This document shows positions 1 through 6,695 of a stretch of 20,590 nucleotides of DNA, one piece after another (within the stretch, counting starts at the first letter, position 1; the number at the start of each line of letters is the position of its first letter). The position numbers and the translations under genes were made by a program. The notes beneath the pieces were generated by a model. The model saw only the letters and a list, made by a program, of their open reading frames with translations. It was not told where the DNA came from and made no database searches. Origin of the DNA: Deltaproteobacteria bacterium (GTDB taxonomy: Bacteria; Desulfobacterota; Dissulfuribacteria; Dissulfuribacterales; QOAL01); the NCBI GenBank assembly GCA_026988585.1, contig JALSKY010000076.1, positions 1-20,590 on the forward strand. Direction: 5' to 3'.

Positions 1-462
1 ACTACCAGGGACGTCCTGGTGGTTCCGGAAGGGAGCCATATTTCATGGGAAAAGATACTGGTTGCCACGGACAACTCGCCCAATTGTCGTCCAGCAGTGG
101 AGCGTGCCATTGATATTGCCAAGGAGCACTCCTCCAGAATGGCTGCAGTAACAGTCATATATAGTAATGACGAGTTTTTTTCTATTGCACATAAATATAT
201 CGATAAGATGCTGGAAGAGAAAAGGGAGCGGCTTGAACAACTCAAGGAAGAGGCTGAACAGCAGGGTGTCTCTTGCGAGGTCATAGTAAAGGAGGGCGAG
301 CCGCACCAGGGAATAATCGAAGCTGCTGAGGAGTTCGGGGCAGCAGTAATCGTAATGGGTTCACATGGACGAACCGGTTTGAAGCGTCTCCTTATGGGGT
401 CGGTGACAGAGAGGGTTATCGGTTTTGCACCATGTCCGGTACTTGTCTGTCATCTGGTTTGA
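1..462 (+). CDS. Universal stress protein (UspA family), 5' end outside window
   Basis: The last 147 residues form one complete Usp domain. It opens with the core strand WEKILVATDNSPN and closes with a nucleotide-binding loop of the G-2x-G-9x-G-S type (MGSHGRTGL followed by LMGSVTERV), then the usual last strand CPVLVCHLV. That loop is typical of the ATP-binding Usp subgroup. A GTG at 19 could serve as a start, but the frame is open to base 1 and reads TTRDVLVVPEG just before the domain. RDVLVVPE looks like the closing strand of another Usp domain. I therefore read this as the second domain of a tandem-Usp protein cut by the window edge, not a 147-residue protein starting at 19. A nearby ATG at 45 is out of frame. 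Usp proteins are cytoplasmic and linked to stress or starvation survival; no specific role can be read here. No strong U-tract terminator follows. Confidence 0.85.
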   Translation, partial: TTRDVLVVPEGSHISWEKILVATDNSPNCRPAVERAIDIAKEHSSRMAAVTVIYSNDEFFSIAHKYIDKMLEEKRERLEQLKEEAEQQGVSCEVIVKEGEPHQGIIEAAEEFGAAVIVMGSHGRTGLKRLLMGSVTERVIGFAPCPVLVCHLV

Positions 463-495
463 AACTATCTTAAATTGCCTGTTTTACCGTCTGAT

Positions 496-533
496 AGAGG
501 TTAATCCTCCATGAGGGGCGTGTCTGAACCTCT
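496..533. repeat. Nested inverted repeat in usp-folC intergenic region
   Basis: AGAGGTT (496-502) pairs with AACCTCT (527-533). Inside it CCTC (506-509) pairs with GAGG (513-516) around a three-base loop. There is no U-run after it, so it is not a canonical intrinsic terminator, though it could end usp transcripts weakly or stabilise a 3' end. A second inverted repeat in the same 277-nt gap is TTCCCTTT (631-638) with AAAGGGAA (653-660). I see no gene in 463-694. Confidence 0.4.
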
Positions 534-694
534 CGCCCTTCTGAAAACTTGCAGGCGGCATAATTTGGGAATAATGCTGATCGTCACTTAGAGGTATCAA
601 CATTTCACAGAATATGAGATCTTGTGGCGTTTCCCTTTTTTAGAGGGTTAGGAAAGGGAAGATGAGGCATTCAGACCTTCTCGTATTTGATGGG

Positions 695-740
695 AAAAGG
701 GCTGCTGGCAGTACAGGCAGGAGCTGCAGCAGTCCTTTTT
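695..740. terminator. Bidirectional intrinsic terminator at the end of folC
   Basis: AAAAGGGCTGCTG (695-707) pairs with CAGCAGTCCTTTT (727-739), 13 base pairs with one G-U, around a 19-nt loop. The A-run on one side and T-run on the other give a U-tract on both strands. It overlaps the folC stop codon (complement of 740-742), so it most likely ends folC transcripts. On the plus strand it also blocks read-through from the usp side. Confidence 0.75.
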
Positions 741-2083
741 CATTTTATCCTCATCTCATTTACCAGTTTTTCTCTGACTGCACCTGCAAGATAGAGAGAA
801 CCTGCCACTACCAGCAGCCCATCCTGTTCTATATGTTCCAGTGCATCATATAGGGCACGCTCCCAGTTTTCCGTAAGGGTGACATCCTGCCCTTCTGAAG
901 AGATGTTTTCTGCCATTGCCCTTTCCCATTGTCTTACAGTCACGGGAGACCTTGGGCCTGGCGGTTCAGTAATGGTGACGGTATGAAAAAGAGGGCCAAC
1001 TATGCCCAATAGCTCCAGAAATGGTTTGTCGCCTCCCTCATTTGAGCATGCCCATAGCAGGCTGCAGTGGGAAAATGGTGTAATGTCAGATAGTTTTTTT
1101 ATGTACTCTGCAAGGGCATGCAGCCCCTCCCTGTTGTGCGCCCCATCTATGAGTATGTAGGGGCGCCTGGAAAGCAGTTCGCACCGGCAGGGCCAGGATG
1201 TTTGTGAAAGCCCTGCTCTGATCTGACTCTCTTCTATCTCGAATCCCTGTTCACGCAACAGGGATACCGAGGCAAGGGCTGCAGCAGCATTGGCCTCCTG
1301 ATGTCTTCCAGGCAGTCCAGGTGTAAGCCCGGGCATAGTGTGTTCCCTGAACCTGAACCGGAGTCCATTGTCTCTGTCTTTCTCCATGCTGAAATCTCTG
1401 CCGAGAGAGTAAAGTGGTGCCCCCAGTTTTGATGCCCGGTTGCTGATTACCTTGGCGGCCTCCGGCTCCTTTACGCATGTGATTACAGGTCGTTCAGGCT
1501 TTATGATGCCTGCCTTCTCCCAGGCTATCTCACCAACTGTATCTCCCAGCCAATGCTGATGTTCCAGACTTACTGTAGTAATGATGCTCATAAGTGGGGA
1601 ATTCACTACATTGGTGGCATCGAGTCTTCCGCCAAGGCCTGTCTCGAGGATGGCCAGATCCACATTCTGGGCTGCAAACCAGGTGAAGGCAATGGCCGTA
1701 GTGTATTCAAAGTAGCTCAGTGCATATCCTGCCTCTACCAGCTTCCTGATCCTGAAGATCAGGTCTGCAAGCTCCTGATCCGGTATGTTGGAACCGTTTA
1801 TCTGGAAACGTTCATTGAGGCGGAACAGGTGTGGAGATGAGTAGAATCCGCACCTGTAACCTGCTGTGGTCAGGATGGATGAGATGGTTGCGCAGGTGGA
1901 ACCCTTGCCGTTGGAGCCGGCTACATGGATGACAGGATACCTTTTGTGAGGCATGCCAAGGGCAGATAGAACGGCATCCATCCGTTCCAGGCCCAGACGA
2001 AATCCGTGAAACTGAAAACTGTTGATATATTCAATGGCACTGGAAATATCTTTGTTGCTGCCTGTCCCTGTATCTGTTTTCAT
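740..2083 (-). CDS. folC: Bifunctional folylpolyglutamate synthase/dihydrofolate synthase
   Basis: FolC adds glutamate to dihydropteroate and then lengthens the gamma-glutamyl tail of folates, using ATP, in the cytoplasm. The ATP-binding P-loop is clear (HVAGSNGKGST, residues 53-63). The Mur-ligase-type central domain continues through DLAILETGLGGRLDATN and EKAGIIKPERPVITC. The C-terminal ligase domain carries the family motif LIDGAHNREGL. At 447 residues it has the usual FolC length. The frame also has a TTG at 2098, five codons earlier. I prefer the ATG at 2083 because GCAGGA lies about 8 nt upstream, whereas the TTG has no good ribosome-binding site. The gene stands alone on the minus strand, divergent from the multiheme cytochrome and followed by a bidirectional terminator. 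Whether it does one or both reactions cannot be read from the sequence. Confidence 0.93.
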   Translation of the reverse strand: MKTDTGTGSNKDISSAIEYINSFQFHGFRLGLERMDAVLSALGMPHKRYPVIHVAGSNGKGSTCATISSILTTAGYRCGFYSSPHLFRLNERFQINGSNIPDQELADLIFRIRKLVEAGYALSYFEYTTAIAFTWFAAQNVDLAILETGLGGRLDATNVVNSPLMSIITTVSLEHQHWLGDTVGEIAWEKAGIIKPERPVITCVKEPEAAKVISNRASKLGAPLYSLGRDFSMEKDRDNGLRFRFREHTMPGLTPGLPGRHQEANAAAALASVSLLREQGFEIEESQIRAGLSQTSWPCRCELLSRRPYILIDGAHNREGLHALAEYIKKLSDITPFSHCSLLWACSNEGGDKPFLELLGIVGPLFHTVTITEPPGPRSPVTVRQWERAMAENISSEGQDVTLTENWERALYDALEHIEQDGLLVVAGSLYLAGAVREKLVNEMRIK

Positions 2084-2153
2084 GCTGTAATCCTGCAACT
2101 TTTCTTTGACTTTTTCAGCTATTTTACATATGCCTGCATGATTTGCTACTGTC

Positions 2154-2162
2154 TGTTATAGA
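2154..2162 (+). promoter_or_regulatory. Predicted extended -10 promoter for the multiheme cytochrome
   Basis: TG-T-TATAGA matches the extended -10 form TGnTATAAT at four of six hexamer positions, about 55 nt before the ATG at 2218. No good -35 lies 17 nt upstream, as is common for extended -10 promoters. The ten bases TCTGTTATAG recur exactly at 10709-10718, ahead of another plus-strand gene. Confidence 0.35.
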
Positions 2163-2217
2163 ATAGGGAAACCAGGTGAATGGTAATCTTTTTGGAACCA
2201 GGAGTTGCCAGGGTGAA

Positions 2218-3672
2218 ATGGCTATAATCGGTGAATGCCTTGAAATTCGGATATGGCTGAACAGGATAATCCTGATTCTCCTGGCTTGGGTAACTCTTTT
2301 TTCTGCAGGATGTGATTCTATCTCTAATCTTCAAAACAGCAGCTCCAAGGGGTGTAAAGAGTGCCATCCTGTCAAGCTGGAGCCGTTTCATGATTTTCCG
2401 TGTGAGCAGTGTCATGGCGGAGATCCATCGGGCAGGACCATGGCCCAGGCTCATACTGATCTGGTGCCCTGCCCTGCTTCTCCTGCATTGAGCAGCCGGA
2501 ACTGTGGATCATGCCATGGTGAGATGGAGTTGAGCGCCAGGAATTCTCCCCATTATCAGTTACCGTCTCATATAGATATACTGTTCCATGCCTTTTGGGG
2601 ACCAGAGACCGAGCCCCCGGCCCCTGAGGAGTTGCAGGCTTATAGCCATCCTGAAACAGCACGCCAGGTGGTTGAGGATCTGCTGGCCCGGCGCTGTCTA
2701 AGGTGTCATCCATATTGGGAAGGGGACAACTATGCAGCCACTCATCATGGTGCTGGTTGTGCAGCCTGCCACCTTGTTTCCGGTCACCGGTTTGTCAAGG
2801 AGCCTCCTGAAGAAAGATGCCTGTCCTGTCACAGGCAGAACTTTACAGGATGGGATTTTGTTGGAAGGTTTGAAAAGGATCTGCCTGCCGAGTATCGCGC
2901 TCCCTTGCGAAAAGGGCAGCATTTGACCCGTCTCTACGGGGTTGAGTGGCTGCCAACGCAAATGGACGTTCATAAACAGGCGGGGTTGTCATGCCTATCA
3001 TGTCATGGATCTGCATCATTTCATCCTGGAATAAAGGCTGGGCAGACCCTTCATAGGAATAAAGCCTGCATTGACTGTCACAGGGAGATGGTGGGCAAAG
3101 ACCGGTTTCATTCTCAGGATCTTCTTGACAGGGCGAGTTGCCAGGTCTGTCATGCAGTCTGGCAGCCCCTGGATCTGAGCACCTATCTTGTGCGGCAGGA
3201 TGATCCAGACCTGGATGAATGGGCCTTCCTTGCAGTTCAGGGTAGTTCCGAGGTGGAGAACGCCATAAGAATGGGCGGGCCTGCAGTTATGGCCAATAAA
3301 TTTTCCGGCAGGAACTACCCTGGCCTCTGGTTCAAATCCTATGGCTACCGCAGATTTGAATATGTTGCCATAGGCATGGATGAAAATGGAAAACTCTGGC
3401 CGGTCCGCCCCCTCCTTGACATCTCTATCTCCTATCTCGATTCAGATGATGACCTGGTCTTGGACGGTTTCCGGCCTGAATATGCTGGTTCCCTTCCTAT
3501 GCGTCCAGCTATGAGACGCATCTTCCTGTTCCCGGCCGCTGTCAGGGATCAGTTGCCCCTTCCTGAGCCAGGGGCCTGGCTTCCTTTTGCCCCCCATTCC
3601 ATCGGCCCGGCTGATCTGGAACGAACCCTCTTCGTGTTGAGTTTTTTGGATTTCCCCCTTACCCACAAATAG
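2218..3672 (+). CDS. Nine-heme c-type cytochrome, probable lipoprotein
   Basis: The protein (484 residues from the ATG at 2218) has nine CXXCH heme-binding motifs: CKECH, CEQCH, CGSCH, CLRCH, CAACH, CLSCH twice, CIDCH and CQVCH. All lie before about residue 312. The last 170 residues have no heme motif and are rich in aromatic residues and proline. A hydrophobic stretch near residues 16-30 ends in LFSAGC, a possible lipobox (Ser at -3 is not the best residue), so the mature protein would be anchored to a membrane and exposed in the periplasm or outside. The frame extends to a GTG at 2176, but the ATG at 2218 is preceded by AGGGTGA and places the signal sequence correctly. I do not recognise a named family. 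Such proteins carry electrons between quinol oxidases, reductases or extracellular acceptors; no catalytic site is evident. It stands alone and divergent from folC. Confidence 0.88.
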   Translation: MAIIGECLEIRIWLNRIILILLAWVTLFSAGCDSISNLQNSSSKGCKECHPVKLEPFHDFPCEQCHGGDPSGRTMAQAHTDLVPCPASPALSSRNCGSCHGEMELSARNSPHYQLPSHIDILFHAFWGPETEPPAPEELQAYSHPETARQVVEDLLARRCLRCHPYWEGDNYAATHHGAGCAACHLVSGHRFVKEPPEERCLSCHRQNFTGWDFVGRFEKDLPAEYRAPLRKGQHLTRLYGVEWLPTQMDVHKQAGLSCLSCHGSASFHPGIKAGQTLHRNKACIDCHREMVGKDRFHSQDLLDRASCQVCHAVWQPLDLSTYLVRQDDPDLDEWAFLAVQGSSEVENAIRMGGPAVMANKFSGRNYPGLWFKSYGYRRFEYVAIGMDENGKLWPVRPLLDISISYLDSDDDLVLDGFRPEYAGSLPMRPAMRRIFLFPAAVRDQLPLPEPGAWLPFAPHSIGPADLERTLFVLSFLDFPLTHK

Positions 3673-3721
3673 CAAAACAGATATTTTTTACAAAAATGTT
3701 ATTTCTTCTGCTAAAAAGAAC

Positions 3722-3744
3722 AACAATGTAAGATTTGTATTGTT
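3722..3744. promoter_or_regulatory. Inverted repeat upstream of the sigma-54 promoter, candidate enhancer
   Basis: AACAAT (3722-3727) and ATTGTT (3739-3744) form a 23-bp imperfect palindrome centred about 90 bp before the expected transcription start of the amt operon. Activators of sigma-54 promoters bind upstream palindromes. The sequence does not match the classical enteric NtrC consensus, so the assignment is a guess. Confidence 0.3.
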
Positions 3745-3796
3745 TCTTTTTCTCCTGCCTGTTACTAATAGCCTGTTTTTTAAGTTCGATCCCCTG

Positions 3797-3813
3797 TTGG
3801 CAAGATAGTTGCA
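3797..3813 (+). promoter_or_regulatory. Sigma-54 (RpoN) -24/-12 promoter of the amt-amt-glnK-glnD block
   Basis: TTGGCA-N6-TTGCA matches the sigma-54 consensus TGGCAC-N5-TTGCW except for A instead of C after GGCA. The invariant GG (3799-3800) and GC (3811-3812) are exactly 10 bases apart, as required. The predicted start of transcription is near 3824, leaving about 19 nt before the ATG at 3843, with room for the GAGGAGG ribosome-binding site. Nitrogen-assimilation operons with amtB and glnK are classical NtrC/sigma-54 targets. Confidence 0.75.
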
Positions 3814-3842
3814 AAACAAAAAAAGAGAGGAGGTTTTGTTTC

Positions 3843-5072
3843 ATGGGCAGTATTTCTGCAGGAGATACGGCATTTATTATCGTATCAGCGGCATTGGTGT
3901 TGATGATGACCCCAGCCCTGGGTCTTTTCTACGGTGGTATGGTCAGGGAGAAGAATGTCCTCAGCACCATAATGCAGAGTTTTATCATGATAGCCCTTAT
4001 CAGTTTTCAGTGGGTCTATATCGGTTACAGCATCTCCTTTGGACCGGATCTTGGAGGGGTTATAGGAGATCTCTCCTGGTTTGGACTCAAGGGTATTGGT
4101 GCAGAGCCGAGTGATACCTATGCCACCACTATCCCGCATCTGCTCTTTGTGATGTATCAGTGCATGTTTGCAGTGATTACTCCGGCACTGATTACAGGTG
4201 CCTTTGCGGAAAGGATAAAGTTTGGCCCGTTCCTGGTGTTTGGGCTGCTCTGGGCAGTGTTGGTGTACAATCCTGTATGTCACTGGATCTGGGGCGGTGG
4301 TTGGCTTTCAAAGCTCGGTGTTATGGATTTTGCCGGAGGGTTGGTGGTGCATCTCACCTCTGGCATTGCAGCCCTTGTTGCAGCCATACTCATTGGGCCG
4401 AGACGAGGGTTTGGCAGGCGCAGTTTTATGCCGCATAATCTGCCAATGACCCTGCTGGGTACCGGCCTTCTCTGGTTTGGCTGGTTTGGTTTCAATGCAG
4501 GAAGTGCCCTGGCTGCAGACGGGGTAGCAGTAGGTGCCTTTACCGCAACCCATCTTGCTGCCATGGCGGGAATGGCTGCATGGTCTCTTGTAGAGAAATT
4601 TCACAGGGGTGATGCCACAACCCTGGGCGCAGCTTCAGGGGCTATTGCAGGATTGGCAACTGTGACACCTGCCGCAGGTTTCATCACACCGAGTGCAGCC
4701 ATTGTGATCGGACTGGTGGCCGGAGCTGTCTGCTATTTTGCCGTGAGTCTCAAGTCAAGATTGGGGTATGATGACAGCCTGGACGTGGTGGGAATCCATG
4801 GCGTTGGAGGCCTGGTCGGTTCCCTGTCTATAGGTATCTTTGCCTCAAAGGCGGTAAATCCTGCCGGTGCAGATGGTCTGCTTTATGGCAATCCATCCCT
4901 GCTTCTAACCCAGGCTATTGGTGTAGCAGCAGTGCTGCTCTATGCAGGGACTGCAAGTTTCATAATATTGAAGGTAGTTGACGCCATCTTCGGGTTGCGG
5001 GTCAGTGATGAGGATGAGGTACAAGGCCTTGATCTGAGTCAGCACAGTGAGAAGGCATACAACTTCCAATAA
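3843..5072 (+). CDS. amt: Ammonium transporter (Amt/MEP/Rh family), first copy
   Basis: This 409-residue integral membrane protein conducts ammonium across the inner membrane as a trimer. The family landmarks are present: TPALGLFYGGMVREKNVLS in the first membrane segment, FAVITPALITGAFAERIKF carrying the outer phenylalanine gate, and the paired pore histidines in FAGGLVVHLTSG (His170) and DVVGIHGVGG (His319), close to H168 and H318 of E. coli AmtB. The tail GLRVSDEDEVQGLDLSQHSEKAY is the conserved cytoplasmic segment that follows the last helix and takes part in PII control. The frame extends 36 codons upstream to 3735, but the ATG at 3843 has GAGGAGG about 10 nt before it and gives the normal N-terminus. 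It is the first gene behind a sigma-54 promoter and is 24 nt from a second amt. The two proteins are clear paralogs. Confidence 0.95.
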   Translation: MGSISAGDTAFIIVSAALVLMMTPALGLFYGGMVREKNVLSTIMQSFIMIALISFQWVYIGYSISFGPDLGGVIGDLSWFGLKGIGAEPSDTYATTIPHLLFVMYQCMFAVITPALITGAFAERIKFGPFLVFGLLWAVLVYNPVCHWIWGGGWLSKLGVMDFAGGLVVHLTSGIAALVAAILIGPRRGFGRRSFMPHNLPMTLLGTGLLWFGWFGFNAGSALAADGVAVGAFTATHLAAMAGMAAWSLVEKFHRGDATTLGAASGAIAGLATVTPAAGFITPSAAIVIGLVAGAVCYFAVSLKSRLGYDDSLDVVGIHGVGGLVGSLSIGIFASKAVNPAGADGLLYGNPSLLLTQAIGVAAVLLYAGTASFIILKVVDAIFGLRVSDEDEVQGLDLSQHSEKAYNFQ

Positions 5073-5096
5073 AAACTCAATAGGGGGGAGAGTCTT

Positions 5097-6311
5097 ATGA
5101 ACACGGGTGATACGGCTTTTATGATGTTGGCAACTGTACTGGTGATGTTTATGACACCGGGCCTTGGTCTGTTTTACGGTGGCCTGGTCAGGGCAAAGAA
5201 TGTCCTGAGTACCATTTTGCAGAGTTTCTGCTGTCTCGGCCTGGTCTCTCTGGTCTGGGTGTTTTATGGCTATTCCATGGCCTTTGGACCAGATGTGGCA
5301 GGTTTTGTCGGCAATCTGGACTGGGTCTTTCTCAAGGGCGTTGGCATAGCACCAGGTCCATATTCTGATACTATTCCCGACCTGGTCTTCTGTGCCTTTC
5401 AGCTCATGTTTGCAATCATTACTCCGGCACTGATTACAGGAGCTTATGCAGAGAGGATAAAGTTCACCTCTTACATGCTGTTTACTGTCCTTTGGGTGAC
5501 CTTTGTCTATTTCCCCATCTGTCACTGGGTGTGGGGCGGAGGTTGGCTTGGTTCTCTGGGCGCTCTGGATTTTGCTGGCGGAACAGTCATCCATATCAAT
5601 TCCGCCTGTGCAGCTCTTGCAGCAGCCCTGGTTATTGGCAAGAGGCGTGGTTATGGACGGGAGCCAATCCATCCTCACAACCTTCCCATGACAGTTCTTG
5701 GAGGTGCCATTCTCTGGGTAGGCTGGTTTGGTTTCAATGCAGGAAGCGCCCTGGCAGCAGATGGTATTGCAGCCCTGGCCCTGTTCAACACCCAGGTGGC
5801 TACTGGCGCTGCCCTTCTGGCATGGATGGTGGCTGAGTGGATGAAGCAGGGAAAACCCACCACCCTCGGTGCTGTTTCCGGTGCTGTGGCCGGTCTGGTG
5901 GCCATTACGCCGGCAGCAGGTTTTGTGGGTCCTGTGCCCGCCATAATTATCGGATTGGTAGCAGGTGTGGTCTGCTATCTTGCAGTATTATTGAAAGGCA
6001 AGCTGGGATATGACGATGCCCTGGACGTTGTGGGGATCCACGGCGTAGGCGGTGTATGGGGTGCTCTGGCCACTGGACTCTTTGCCTCTACAGCATGGAA
6101 TTCAGGCGGGGCAGACGGACTCTTCTATGGGAATTTTCACCAGTTTGTGATCCAGGCCATTGGTGTAGGCGCCTCCATCGGCTATTCATTCGTAGTGAGT
6201 TTTGTTATACTCAAGGTCGTTGACATCCTTCTTGGTCTCAGGGTCAGTGAAGAAGAGGAGGTCCAGGGCTTGGATATTACGCAGCACAGCGAGATTGGAT
6301 ATACTAATTGA
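5097..6311 (+). CDS. amt: Ammonium transporter (Amt/MEP/Rh family), second copy
   Basis: This second Amt has 404 residues and the same plan as its neighbour: TPGLGLFYGGLVRAKNVLS, FAIITPALITGAYAERIKF, FAGGTVIHINSACAAL (His166), GWFGFNAGSALAADG, DVVGIHGVGGVWGAL (His315) and the C-terminal RVSEEEEVQGLDITQHSEIGY. Both pore histidines and the C-terminal regulatory segment are intact, so it should be a working channel. The clearest difference is after the first pore histidine, where the first copy has HLTSGIAAL and this one has HINSACAAL; the latter is nearer to E. coli AmtB (HINAAIAG). It starts at an ATG behind GGGGGGAGAG, 24 nt after the first amt, and glnK begins 18 nt after its end, so all are probably co-transcribed. 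The tandem pair probably arose by duplication. Confidence 0.95.
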   Translation: MNTGDTAFMMLATVLVMFMTPGLGLFYGGLVRAKNVLSTILQSFCCLGLVSLVWVFYGYSMAFGPDVAGFVGNLDWVFLKGVGIAPGPYSDTIPDLVFCAFQLMFAIITPALITGAYAERIKFTSYMLFTVLWVTFVYFPICHWVWGGGWLGSLGALDFAGGTVIHINSACAALAAALVIGKRRGYGREPIHPHNLPMTVLGGAILWVGWFGFNAGSALAADGIAALALFNTQVATGAALLAWMVAEWMKQGKPTTLGAVSGAVAGLVAITPAAGFVGPVPAIIIGLVAGVVCYLAVLLKGKLGYDDALDVVGIHGVGGVWGALATGLFASTAWNSGGADGLFYGNFHQFVIQAIGVGASIGYSFVVSFVILKVVDILLGLRVSEEEEVQGLDITQHSEIGYTN

Positions 6312-6329
6312 TAGCGGAGGAATAATAAT

Positions 6330-6668
6330 ATGAAAAAGATAGAAGCTGTTATAAAGCCGTTCAAGCTGGATGATGTCAAGGAAGCCCTGAGCGATATCGG
6401 GGTTACAGGCATGACCGTGTCCGAGGTCAAGGGACATGGTCGTCAAAAAGGACACAAGGAGATCTACCGCGGTGCGGAATATGTGGTGGATTTTATTCCA
6501 AAGGTAAAGCTGGAGATAATAGTAGCTGCTGAAATGGTGGAACAGGTGGTTGACACCATCTGCAAGGCTGCCAATACTGGCAAGATAGGTGATGGCAAGA
6601 TCTTTGTTCTTCCTGTTGATGACGTGATCCGGGTCCGTACCGGAGAGCGGGGCAAGGAGGCCATTTAG
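6330..6668 (+). CDS. glnK: Nitrogen regulatory PII protein (GlnK/GlnB)
   Basis: This is a PII protein of exactly the usual 112 residues. It is a cytoplasmic trimer that senses ATP/ADP and 2-oxoglutarate, and docks on AmtB to close the channel when ammonium is plentiful. The T-loop signature YRGAEY is intact with Tyr51, the residue uridylylated by GlnD. The C-terminal signature continues through AANTGKIGDGKIFVLPVDDVIRVRTGERG. A ribosome-binding site (GCGGAGG) lies about 10 nt before the ATG. Lying directly behind two amt genes points to GlnK, the transporter-linked form, but GlnK and GlnB cannot be told apart by sequence alone. glnD follows 27 nt later, placing the sensor and its modifying enzyme together. 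Confidence 0.94.
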   Translation: MKKIEAVIKPFKLDDVKEALSDIGVTGMTVSEVKGHGRQKGHKEIYRGAEYVVDFIPKVKLEIIVAAEMVEQVVDTICKAANTGKIGDGKIFVLPVDDVIRVRTGERGKEAI

Positions 6669-6695
6669 CCTTTTGTGCAGAGGGAACCGCTTCTG

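Noticed and set aside
740..2098. TTG at 2098 as folC start
   Set aside because: The ATG five codons later has a ribosome-binding site at proper distance; the TTG does not.
3735..3842. Upstream extension of the first amt to 3735
   Set aside because: The extension would run through the sigma-54 promoter and would put 36 cysteine-rich residues before the normal Amt N-terminus. The ATG at 3843 has GAGGAGG.
4905..5678. 257-codon minus-strand frame
   Set aside because: It is antisense to the end of one amt and most of the next; the product is rich in Cys, Gln and His and has no recognisable domain.
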